Assembly: GCF_019704135.1 (NCBI RefSeq)
Contig: NZ_AP024355.1
Location: forward strand, 3,789,034-3,853,033
Length of the DNA stretch: 64,000 bases
Direction of reading: 5' to 3'
DNA from: Desulfuromonas versatilis
Lineage (GTDB): Bacteria; Desulfobacterota; Desulfuromonadia; Desulfuromonadales; NIT-T3
Part shown: positions 17,059 to 25,296 of the stretch, one piece after another
How the letters are laid out: every line of letters starts with the position of its first letter
How positions within the stretch are numbered: position 1 is the first letter of the stretch
Translations under genes and position numbers: made by a program
The notes under the pieces: generated by a model
What the model saw: only the letters and a program-made list of their open reading frames with translations
Told to the model about the DNA's origin: nothing
Database searches by the model: none

Positions 17059-17615
17059 CCGACGAAAAGCAGAGCCCCGGCAGCTGCGACTGGGTCCCCG
17101 GCGAGGGACGCGAGGCCACCAGCGGCGCCAGCTGCGACTGGGCCGGAGCCCCCGCCGAAGGCGCCGACAACCGCAGCGCTTTCTACCGTTTTTTGCCCGA
17201 CTTCAGCTGGGAGGGGGTCAAGCGCGAGGAGTACAAACCCGAGGCCGGCGGCTGGGCGGCCATCGCCCGTAACGTGCTGATCGGCAATCGCGGCGAGAGC
17301 GCCCGCTTCGATCTGCGCTATTTCGAAATCGCCCCCGGCGGCAACTCGTCGCTGGAAAAGCACCGGCACGAACACGTGGTGGTCGGCATCCGCGGCCGCG
17401 GCCAGGCGCTGATCGCCGGCGAGGTGCGGGAGGTCGGCTTTCTCGACACCCTCTACCTGGCCCCCGACGACCCCCACCAGTTGCTCAACCCCTTCGAGGA
17501 GCCCTTCGGCTTTTTCTGCATCGTCAACCACGAGCGCGACCGCCCCCGGCCCCTCGATGCCGATGAGCTCGCCAGGCTCCATGCCGGACCGGCGGGAAAG
17601 CTGGTAAAACCTTGA
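17055..17615 (+). CDS. Cupin-domain protein
   Basis: 186 residues. The first 55 are polar with a repeated SCDW motif (GSCDWVPG and ASCDWAGA); a single cupin barrel follows. Metal-binding cupin motifs are recognisable: EIAPGGNSSLEKHRHEHVVV and later DTLYLAPDDPHQLLN. It is translationally coupled to the second dehydrogenase. It could be an isomerase, dioxygenase or sensor for the pathway substrate. A hairpin follows the stop codon. Confidence 0.8.
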   Translation: MTDEKQSPGSCDWVPGEGREATSGASCDWAGAPAEGADNRSAFYRFLPDFSWEGVKREEYKPEAGGWAAIARNVLIGNRGESARFDLRYFEIAPGGNSSLEKHRHEHVVVGIRGRGQALIAGEVREVGFLDTLYLAPDDPHQLLNPFEEPFGFFCIVNHERDRPRPLDADELARLHAGPAGKLVKP

Positions 17616-17617
17616 AC

Positions 17618-17639
17618 GGGAGAGGCATTTGCCTCTCCC
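17618..17639 (+). terminator. Hairpin after cupin gene
   Basis: GGGAGAGGC-ATTT-GCCTCTCCC is a perfect 9-bp stem just after the stop codon. The following sequence is C/T-rich, not a clean T-tract, so termination is likely but not certain. Confidence 0.6.
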
Positions 17640-17748
17640 CCTTGCTGATTCTTCCTCCCTCGAAACCCACCGAACCATTGCCTGCGCACAAAAAAGCAGA
17701 TAGCATTGTTTTAATGTCATCTGCAGCTCACCCCATCACAGGCAAAGC

Positions 17749-20571
17749 ATGAACTATCGCTTTTCGGATATTGTCGACGTCCCCACCGTCCAGGCTCTGA
17801 TGGAAAGCCTCTGGCAGGCCTCGGGCATCCCGGTGGGGATCATCGACACAAGCGGCACCATTCTGGTGGCCACCGGCTGGCAGGACATCTGTACCCGCTT
17901 CCATCGGCGAAATCCGGACTCCGCCAGCCGCTGCCGGGAGAGCGATGCCTTCATCCATGAACAACTGCGCAAGCCGGGAACGCTGCCCGAAGGCGGCTTC
18001 ATCGAATATCACTGCCGCAACCAGATGGTCGATATCGCCGTGCCGATCATCATTGAAGAAAAGCACCTGGCCACCCTGTTTCTTGGCCAGTTCTTCTACG
18101 AGCCCCCGGATAAAGAGGTTTTTCGCAGGCAGGCGCGGGAGTTCGGCTTCGACGAAGCCGCCTACCTCGCCGCGCTGGAAGAGGTCCCCATATTCTCCCG
18201 CAAGCGAGTGGAAGACATCCTCGATTTCCACACCCGCTTCGTCGACCTGATCGTGCAGATGGGGGTGCAGAAGCTGCGCCTGCTAGAGTCCATGGCGGCC
18301 CAGCGCGAAAGCCAGGAGAAATTCAGCACGGTCTTTGACCACTCGCCCCACCTGATCGGCCTGCTCGAACCCGACGGCACCCTGCTTGAGGCCAACCGGG
18401 CGGCCCTCGAGCTGGCCGGTGCGGAGCTTGGGGAAATCCGTGGCCGTTTTTTCGGGGATACCCCCTGGTGGGACCACTCGCCCATGGAGCAGGCGCGCCT
18501 GAAGGAGTACCTCCAGACCGCCGCCGGCGGCTCGCGGGTGCGGGCCGAAACCACCAATCGCGCCGCCAACGGCGAACTGCGCCATATCGACCTGTCCATC
18601 ACCCCGGTGCTCGATGCCGCCGGCCAGGTCGACCTGCTGATCGCCGAGGGGCACGACATCACCGAACGCAAGCGGATGGAACAGGCCCTGCGCGAAAAAG
18701 AGGAGCGTTACCGCAGCCTGTACAACAACACCCCGGTCATGCTCCACAGCATCGATCCCGAGGGGCGGCTGCTCAGCGTCAGCGACTTCTGGCTGGAAAC
18801 CATGGGCTACACCCGCTCGGAGGTGCTGGGGAGAAAATCGACGGAGTTTCTCACCGAGGAATCCCGGCACCTGGCCGGACAGCGCCTGAGCGAATTCTTC
18901 CGCACAGGCCTGACGAAGAACGTCCCTTGCAGTTTCGTTAAGAAAAGCGGCGAGGTCATCGACGTGCTGCTTTCGGCCATCGCCGAGCGCGACAGCCAGG
19001 GGCGCATCCGGCGCAGCCTGGCGGTGATGGTGGAGATCACCCAACGCATTCGGGCGGAGCGGGCCCTGCGTGCGGCCCACCGGCAACTGGAGGACATCAT
19101 CGAATTTCTCCCGGACGCCACCTTCGTCATCGACCGGGACAAGAAAATCGTGGCCTGGAACCGCGCCCTGGAGGAAATGACCGGGATAAAAAAAGCGCAG
19201 GTCCTCGGCCAGGGGAACCAGGTCTACTCCCGGGCCTTCTACGACCACCAGCGGCCGATTCTCATCGACCTGGTCGGCACCCCCGACCCGCGGGCCGCCG
19301 CCAATTACGATTTCGTCGAGCGGCGGGGCGATTCGCTGCTGGCCGAGGTGTTCGTCCCCTCGCTCTTCGGGGGCCGGGGCGCCCATGTCTGGGTGATCGC
19401 CTCGCCACTGCTGGATCAGGATGGCAACCAGGTCGGGGCCATCGAGTCGGTGCGCGATATCACCGACCGCAAGCAGGTGGAAACTAAACTGCGCCAGGCG
19501 GTGGTCGAAGCCGAAGAGGCCCGGGACAAGATCGACGCCATCCTCAAATCCGTCTCCGACGGGCTGATGGTCACCGGGCCCCTGGGCCGGGTGGTGCTTA
19601 TGAACGGCCCGGCGCAGCAACTGCTCGGGGTCGAGGCTGCTGAGGTGCTCAACAGACCGATCAAGGAGGTTCTCGACAACCAGGCCCTGGTCAGCCACAT
19701 TGAAGCCATTAGAGAGGGGAGCGAAACCGGCGGTCCGGCCATCGAATGGGAGCAGTCCACCCCCGAGCCGGGGGAAGTGCGCACCATTTTGGCCAGATCC
19801 TCCACCATCCGGGCCAAGGAGCACGCGGGGACCGGGGTCATCAGTCAACTGCAGGACGTCACCCGCGAACGTGTCCTGAGCCGGATGAAAAGCGAATTCA
19901 TTTCGACGGCCGCCCACGAACTGCGCACCCCCCTGACCTCCGTCAAGGGCTTCTCAGAACTGCTGCTGACCGACCAGGGACTCAACGAGCAGCAAAAAAG
20001 GGATTTTCTCTCCTTCATCCACGAAAAGGCCCTTACCCTGGAGCGAATCATCGACGACCTGCTCGACCTGAGCAGGGTGGAGTCCGGCCGGGTCATCCAC
20101 CTGGAGAAAAAACCCTGCGACCTCGTGGCGGTTCTGCGGCGCCTGGTGTCCCAATACCGGCAGGAGTTCAAGGACCGCCAGTTCGAAACCGACTTCCCGA
20201 GTGTTTCCAGGCCGCTGTTGATCGACCAGGGAAAGATCGTTCAGGTCCTGGAGAACCTGCTCAGCAATGCCGTGAAATTTTCCCGAAGCGGAACGCGGAT
20301 CAAGGTCGGCTGCGACATCAGGAATTCTTCCTGGCGGGTTTCGGTTCAGGACGAAGGGATCGGCATGTCGGCGGAGCAGCTCGAGAGGGTGTTCGACAAA
20401 TTCTACCGTGCCGATGCCTCCACCACGGCAGTCAGCGGCCTGGGTCTGGGGATGGCGATCGCCAAAAGCATCGTCGAGGCCCATTCCGGTGAGATCTGGA
20501 TCGAGAGCGAGTTGGGCCGAGGCACCCGGGCGGTCTTCACCCTGCCGCAGGCGAATGCTCCGCTCAACTGA
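17749..20571 (+). CDS. Multi-PAS histidine kinase with N-terminal PocR sensory domain
   Basis: 940 residues without clear membrane segments. Residues about 5-175 match the PocR ligand-binding domain (VQALMESLWQASGIPVGIID, FHRRNPDSASRCRESD, FLGQFFYEPPD). Four PAS-type domains follow to about 700. The kinase core has H-box EFISTAAHELRTPLTSVKGF and ATPase motifs ENLLSNAVKFS and GLGLGMAIAKS. It lacks a receiver and no response regulator gene is adjacent, so its partner is elsewhere. PocR domains bind small organic ligands, and the upstream dehydrogenase operon may be related to the signal (inference). Confidence 0.87.
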   Translation: MNYRFSDIVDVPTVQALMESLWQASGIPVGIIDTSGTILVATGWQDICTRFHRRNPDSASRCRESDAFIHEQLRKPGTLPEGGFIEYHCRNQMVDIAVPIIIEEKHLATLFLGQFFYEPPDKEVFRRQAREFGFDEAAYLAALEEVPIFSRKRVEDILDFHTRFVDLIVQMGVQKLRLLESMAAQRESQEKFSTVFDHSPHLIGLLEPDGTLLEANRAALELAGAELGEIRGRFFGDTPWWDHSPMEQARLKEYLQTAAGGSRVRAETTNRAANGELRHIDLSITPVLDAAGQVDLLIAEGHDITERKRMEQALREKEERYRSLYNNTPVMLHSIDPEGRLLSVSDFWLETMGYTRSEVLGRKSTEFLTEESRHLAGQRLSEFFRTGLTKNVPCSFVKKSGEVIDVLLSAIAERDSQGRIRRSLAVMVEITQRIRAERALRAAHRQLEDIIEFLPDATFVIDRDKKIVAWNRALEEMTGIKKAQVLGQGNQVYSRAFYDHQRPILIDLVGTPDPRAAANYDFVERRGDSLLAEVFVPSLFGGRGAHVWVIASPLLDQDGNQVGAIESVRDITDRKQVETKLRQAVVEAEEARDKIDAILKSVSDGLMVTGPLGRVVLMNGPAQQLLGVEAAEVLNRPIKEVLDNQALVSHIEAIREGSETGGPAIEWEQSTPEPGEVRTILARSSTIRAKEHAGTGVISQLQDVTRERVLSRMKSEFISTAAHELRTPLTSVKGFSELLLTDQGLNEQQKRDFLSFIHEKALTLERIIDDLLDLSRVESGRVIHLEKKPCDLVAVLRRLVSQYRQEFKDRQFETDFPSVSRPLLIDQGKIVQVLENLLSNAVKFSRSGTRIKVGCDIRNSSWRVSVQDEGIGMSAEQLERVFDKFYRADASTTAVSGLGLGMAIAKSIVEAHSGEIWIESELGRGTRAVFTLPQANAPLN

Positions 20572-20634
20572 CCACCGCAAAGAACCAGGCGGGCGGCGAG
20601 TCCCCTGGAAACCCTTATCACTGCCCCCCCGAAG

Positions 20635-21066
20635 ATGAAATTGCGCCTTCGAGTATCTCCGACCCTTCTCAAATATGCCCTGCTGCAGGTCCCCGAACTG
20701 GCCCTGCTGGCCACGGCGCTGCTGCTGGTCGATCATTGGAAGCCCCTGCCGGGCTGGCTGTTCTGGGGAGTGCTCGGCCTGTGGCTGGCCAAAGACATGG
20801 CCCTTTACCCCCTGCTGCGCAATGCCTACGCCCCCCAGGACCCGGCCACCAGCGACCCGATGGCCGGGCTGCGGGGCATCGCCCGCGAACGGCTCGCCCC
20901 CAGCGGCTACATCCTGGTGCGCGGGGAGCTCTGGCAGGCCGAAATTCCCGAGGGGGCAGCGGCCATCGAAGCCGGCACCCAGGTTAGAGTGCTCAGGACG
21001 CGGAATCTTACCCTGCTGGTGGAGCCTGCCGATGCGCCGCCGGCCTCCCCGCCCCGGCAACCCTGA
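20635..21066 (+). CDS. NfeD-like small membrane protein
   Basis: 143 residues. Two hydrophobic segments (about 12-32 and 38-58) are followed by an OB-fold-like C-terminal domain with the NfeD pattern GLRGIARERLAPSGYILVRGELW. NfeD proteins associate with membrane proteases or SPFH proteins; no such partner is adjacent here, though an SPFH gene occurs 15 kb away. The start has a weak ribosome site. Family assignment is reasonable; the role is unknown. Confidence 0.7.
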   Translation: MKLRLRVSPTLLKYALLQVPELALLATALLLVDHWKPLPGWLFWGVLGLWLAKDMALYPLLRNAYAPQDPATSDPMAGLRGIARERLAPSGYILVRGELWQAEIPEGAAAIEAGTQVRVLRTRNLTLLVEPADAPPASPPRQP

Positions 21067-21197
21067 GCCACCCGGATCATCCGGGCCCCGAACAGTTGCT
21101 CCGAGTCCAAGCCGCCGGCAGGTCTCAGTGGTTTTTTTTGAGGGGGGAAAAAAGACGCCGGGCCGGCGTCTGCAGTGAAGGTTGGATCAGCGGAGAT

Positions 21198-21791
21198 TCA
21201 GACCTGCTGCAGGGTGGGCTGGCCGGAGCCGCCGAACAGGCGCCGCAGGGCGGTAAAAGGGTCCAGCCGGCAGAGATTGACCGGGCGGTCGGCGCCGTAG
21301 CAGCGCTCCCCGAGATGGACGCAGGCAACCTCGCCGCTGACCACATAGTGGTCAAACCGCGACTGAACCGACCCCTTGCGACATTCCACCTGCACCGGGC
21401 ACTCGATGATCAGCGGGGCCTCCGCCACCTGCCCCCGGGTCAGGGAAAAACCCGGTTCAGTGAGGATATCGAAATTTTCGTCGGCCAGGCGCTCCAGGAA
21501 GCCGACCTGGGCCAGATGCGCATCGGTGGGGAGGTTAATCGCAAAATCCCCCGTAGGGAGGAAATCACATTTGAGCCCGCCGCGGCACTGGAAGGAGAGG
21601 GAGAGCCGCGAGGGACGGGAGCAGACAATGCCCACCCAACCGACGGGAATCCCCCGGGGGCGACCGTCCGGGGCCAGGAAAGTCAGCAGCGCCGATGGGG
21701 TGGGGAAAAATGGCGGTTCGGATTGGGAGGGTGCTTCCATGAGCGGCCTCGGGTCGTTTGTGTCCATCAAGTTAACCATTAATCGGCCCAT
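21198..21791 (-). CDS. Flavin reductase-like (FMN-binding) protein
   Basis: About 197 residues of the flavin reductase / FMN-binding split-barrel family: PTPSALLTFLAPDGRPRGIP, VGIVCSRPSRLSLSF, and DFAINLPT. It probably binds FMN and reduces or uses flavin in the cytoplasm. The start is uncertain; ATGs at 21791, 21779 and 21767 and a TTG at 21797 are all possible and none has a strong ribosome site. It is divergent from the Rrf2 regulator gene and may share its operator. Confidence 0.75.
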   Translation of the reverse strand: MGRLMVNLMDTNDPRPLMEAPSQSEPPFFPTPSALLTFLAPDGRPRGIPVGWVGIVCSRPSRLSLSFQCRGGLKCDFLPTGDFAINLPTDAHLAQVGFLERLADENFDILTEPGFSLTRGQVAEAPLIIECPVQVECRKGSVQSRFDHYVVSGEVACVHLGERCYGADRPVNLCRLDPFTALRRLFGGSGQPTLQQV

Positions 21792-21818
21792 TCTCAAGCC
21801 CCGGAACCCAAATAATTC

Positions 21819-21847
21819 TTGACAGGACTTGTCGAGTTTACTATTAA
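21819..21847 (+). promoter_or_regulatory. sigma70 promoter of rrf2-cysK with overlapping inverted repeat
   Basis: TTGACA (21819-21824), a 17-bp spacer and TATTAA (21842-21847). The inverted repeat GACA-GGACT-TGTC (21821-21833) overlaps the -35 element, as expected for repression by an Rrf2-family protein. Confidence 0.75.
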
Positions 21848-21878
21848 TTGAATAACCACATCCTGGAGGATAATGACC

Positions 21879-22346
21879 ATGAAATTTTCAACCAAAAGTC
21901 GCTACGGCTTACGCGCCCTTTTCGATATGGCCTATCATTCCGGCACCCTGCCGGCCCAGATCAAGGACATATCGAGGCGACAGAACATTTCTCCCCGTTA
22001 TCTCGAGCAGATCTTCCAGGATCTCAAGAAAGCGGGCTTGATCAAAAGTCGCCGGGGCCCCCAGGGCGGCTACTTTCTGGCCAAGAAGCCCGAGCAGATC
22101 ACCGTTCGCGACATCATCCTCGCGGCCGAGGGTGAGCTCTATGTGGTTGCCTGCACCAAGGAGTCCAAGGGTTGCAAGGACCGCTGCGAATTCGACAATA
22201 AATGCGTCACCCAGAATATCTGGCGCGAAGCCAACAACCGGCTCAATGAATATTTCAACTCCGTCACCCTGAAAGACCTTTGCAACAATGGCAAGGAACT
22301 GGGCCTGGAGAAGGAACTGGACCATCGCTTCATGTATTTCATCTAG
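21879..22346 (+). CDS. Rrf2-family transcriptional regulator
   Basis: 155 residues with an N-terminal winged helix (MKFSTKSRYGLRALFDMA, IKDISRRQNISPRYLEQIFQ, GYFLAKKPEQITVRDII). Four cysteines near 93-111 (AC, GCKDRC, KCV) could bind an iron-sulfur cluster as in IscR, or it may work as a CymR-type sulfur regulator. The second of two ATGs was chosen, eight bases after GGAGGA. It lies 34 bp before cysK in the same direction, which favours control of cysteine synthesis. An inverted repeat overlapping its own promoter suggests autoregulation. Confidence 0.87.
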   Translation: MKFSTKSRYGLRALFDMAYHSGTLPAQIKDISRRQNISPRYLEQIFQDLKKAGLIKSRRGPQGGYFLAKKPEQITVRDIILAAEGELYVVACTKESKGCKDRCEFDNKCVTQNIWREANNRLNEYFNSVTLKDLCNNGKELGLEKELDHRFMYFI

Positions 22347-22380
22347 CAAATGACCGATTATCGCTCCTAAGGAGGGCAAA

Positions 22381-23301
<921 letters not shown>

Positions 23302-23320
23302 TCGGCTGGATCTCCAGCGC

Positions 23321-23356
23321 GAGAAAGGCCGGCGGGTTTCCCTGCCGGCCTTTCTC
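23321..23356. terminator. Terminator after cysK
   Basis: GAGAAAGGCCGGC (23321-23333) pairs perfectly with GCCGGCCTTTCTC (23344-23356). The stem itself supplies a short T-rich tail in either direction. Confidence 0.8.
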
Positions 23357-23446
23357 ATGTTGAAGTCCCCAGCCGGTTGTTGTAACCTTTTCAGGTCAAC
23401 CCGTTAATGAATTCAGGCGCCTGCATGCGCCTGTCGACTGGAAGCA

Positions 23447-24256
23447 ATGAATATCGAGCAAAAATTCGACACTCTGAAGAACCTGCTGCGCGAGATGGGC
23501 TCAGCGGTGGTCGCCTTTTCCGGCGGCGTCGATTCCACCTTTCTGCTGCGGGTGGCCTGCGACGTGCTCGGCCCCGACAAGGTCGTGGCCCTGACCGCCA
23601 CCTCGCCGACCTACCCCCAGTTCGAATTCGAGGAGGCCTGCAGGCTCGCCGCCGCCTTCGGCGTGCGCCAGGTGGTGGAGGAGAGCAACGAACTGGAAAT
23701 CCCCGGCTTTGCCCAGAACGACCGCCGCCGCTGCTACCACTGCAAGAGCGAGCTGTTTTCCATCTGCCGCGACAAGGCCCGGGAACTCGGCTGCAAGGAG
23801 ATCCTCGACGGCTCCAACGCCGACGATTTGCAGGATTTCCGTCCCGGGCGCGATGCCGCAAAAGAGCTGCAGGTGCGCTCGCCGTTGCTGGAGGCGGGCC
23901 TGAGCAAGGACGAAATCCGCCAGCTGAGCCGCCGGCTCGGCTTGCCCACCGCGGAGAAGCAGGCCTTCGCCTGCCTCTCCTCGCGCTTTCCCTACGGCAC
24001 CGAGATCACCGCGGAGCGCCTGACCCAGGTCGACCGCTGTGAAACCTTTCTGCGCCACCAGGGCTTTCGCAACTACCGGGTCCGCTACCACGGAGAGACC
24101 GCCCGCATCGAAGTCGCGCCGCCAGAGATCCCGCGGATGCTCGATGCGGCACTACGCGAGGCGATCGTCGCCGAGTTCAAGGCGGCCGGGTTCACCTATG
24201 TCTCGCTCGACCTGCAGGGCTACCGCACCGGGAGCATGAATGAAGTAACGCCGTAA
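23447..24256 (+). CDS. larE: ATP-dependent sulfur transferase LarE
   Basis: 269-residue PP-loop ATPase with VVAFSGGVDSTFLLRVA. LarE supplies sulfur for the nickel-pincer cofactor of lactate racemase-type enzymes. Cysteines in RRCYHCKSE and FACLSSRFPYG are placed as in LarE. Three cysteines suit the iron-sulfur-dependent, recyclable LarE type rather than the sacrificial single-Cys type, but this is inference. No larB, larC or larA lies in the window. Confidence 0.85.
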   Translation: MNIEQKFDTLKNLLREMGSAVVAFSGGVDSTFLLRVACDVLGPDKVVALTATSPTYPQFEFEEACRLAAAFGVRQVVEESNELEIPGFAQNDRRRCYHCKSELFSICRDKARELGCKEILDGSNADDLQDFRPGRDAAKELQVRSPLLEAGLSKDEIRQLSRRLGLPTAEKQAFACLSSRFPYGTEITAERLTQVDRCETFLRHQGFRNYRVRYHGETARIEVAPPEIPRMLDAALREAIVAEFKAAGFTYVSLDLQGYRTGSMNEVTP

Positions 24257-24303
24257 ACCTTCGCTCCGGCTTCGGAACGGCCCCGCAGTCCCCAGGAGGA
24301 ACC

Positions 24304-24729
24304 ATGAACCGCGACAGTGCCCTGCTTGCCGTCTGCTTCTGCGCCGGGCTGCTCGGCGCCCTGGCCAACAGCATCGCCGCCTGGCTCGCGGGCTCCTGGG
24401 GCATCACCGCGCTGGCCGGCGTCGCCCTGGCCCCCGAACTGAGCAAAGCCTGGCTCTACCCGCGGCTGGTCTGGGGGGGAATCTGGGGCCTGGCCTACTT
24501 CATCAGCGTCAAGCGCCCCCGCACCCGCCGCCACTGGGTGCGCAAGGGGCTGTGGGTCAGCCTGCTGCCGAGCCTGACCCAGCTGCTCTACATCTTTCCC
24601 AAGCACACCGCCTTCGGCCTGCTGGGCCTCGGCCTGGGCAACCTCACCCCGCTGTTCGTGATCCTGTTCAACCTGGTCTGGGGATTTTTCACCGGCTTCT
24701 TCACCCGCCTGCTCTGGGGGCGGGGATGA
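24304..24729 (+). CDS. Small integral membrane protein of unknown function
   Basis: 141 residues with about four transmembrane segments (residues 5-30, 33-50, 55-70, 100-135 approximately) and a positively charged loop KRPRTRRHWVRKG. CAGGAGGAACC precedes the ATG. It overlaps the thermonuclease-like gene by 4 bp, so the two are co-translated. I do not recognise a characterised family. Confidence 0.7.
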   Translation: MNRDSALLAVCFCAGLLGALANSIAAWLAGSWGITALAGVALAPELSKAWLYPRLVWGGIWGLAYFISVKRPRTRRHWVRKGLWVSLLPSLTQLLYIFPKHTAFGLLGLGLGNLTPLFVILFNLVWGFFTGFFTRLLWGRG

Positions 24730-25244
24730 GTACCTTGCCCCTGCGCCTGGCGCGCCCCTGGCTGGCCCTCGCCCTGCTGGTGCTGCTGCTTGCCGCCTGC
24801 CGGGCGGATGGCCGGGAACTGCGCGGTGAAGTATTGTGGATCTACGATGGCGACACCCTCAAGGTCGAGGGGGTCGGCAAGGTGCGGCTGATCGGCGTCG
24901 ACACCCCGGAGCGGGGGGACTCGGACCGCGACAACTTCTTTGTCAAGCTCGGCATTCCCAAGAAAAACCTGCGCAAAGGCTCAGGCGCGGCGCTGCATTT
25001 CAATATCGCCAACGTCAAAGGGAAAACGGTCAAGCTCACCTTCGACCGCGAGGAGAAAGACCGCCACGGCCGCACCCTCGCCTACCTCACCCTGCCCGAC
25101 GGCCGCCTGCTCAACCGCCTGCTGCTCGAAGAGGGATTGGCCGTGGTCTACCGCCGCTTCGACTTCCGCTACAAGGACGACTTTCTCGCCGCCGAAGCCG
25201 AAGCCAAGCGCAAAGGCGTCGGGCTCTGGGCGAGGGATCCGTGA
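24726..25244 (+). CDS. Thermonuclease-like (SNase-fold) lipoprotein or secreted nuclease
   Basis: 172 residues. An N-terminal signal segment ends in LLAAC, a good lipobox, so it is probably a lipoprotein. The staphylococcal nuclease fold shows DGDTLKVEG, VRLIGVDTPERG and DRHGRTLAYL, which supply the usual Asp, Arg and Glu residues. It is translationally coupled to the small membrane protein. The stop codon lies inside the first unit of a heptanucleotide array. Confidence 0.83.
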   Translation: MSTLPLRLARPWLALALLVLLLAACRADGRELRGEVLWIYDGDTLKVEGVGKVRLIGVDTPERGDSDRDNFFVKLGIPKKNLRKGSGAALHFNIANVKGKTVKLTFDREEKDRHGRTLAYLTLPDGRLLNRLLLEEGLAVVYRRFDFRYKDDFLAAEAEAKRKGVGLWARDP

Positions 25245-25289
25245 TCCGTGATCCGTGATCCGTGATTCGTGATTCGTGATTCGTGACTC
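25241..25289. repeat. Heptanucleotide tandem array (GTGATCC / GTGATTC / GTGACTC)
   Basis: Seven head-to-tail 7-bp units: three GTGATCC, three GTGATTC and one GTGACTC. It fills the gap between two convergent genes and starts within the stop codon region of the nuclease gene. The change from one unit to the next by single bases indicates expansion with point mutation. Confidence 0.9.
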
Positions 25290-25296
25290 CTGAATT

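Noticed and set aside
20572-20634. Cyclic-di-GMP (GEMM) riboswitch before the NfeD-like gene
   Set aside because: The short gap lacks the conserved GEMM core and tetraloop-receptor pattern.
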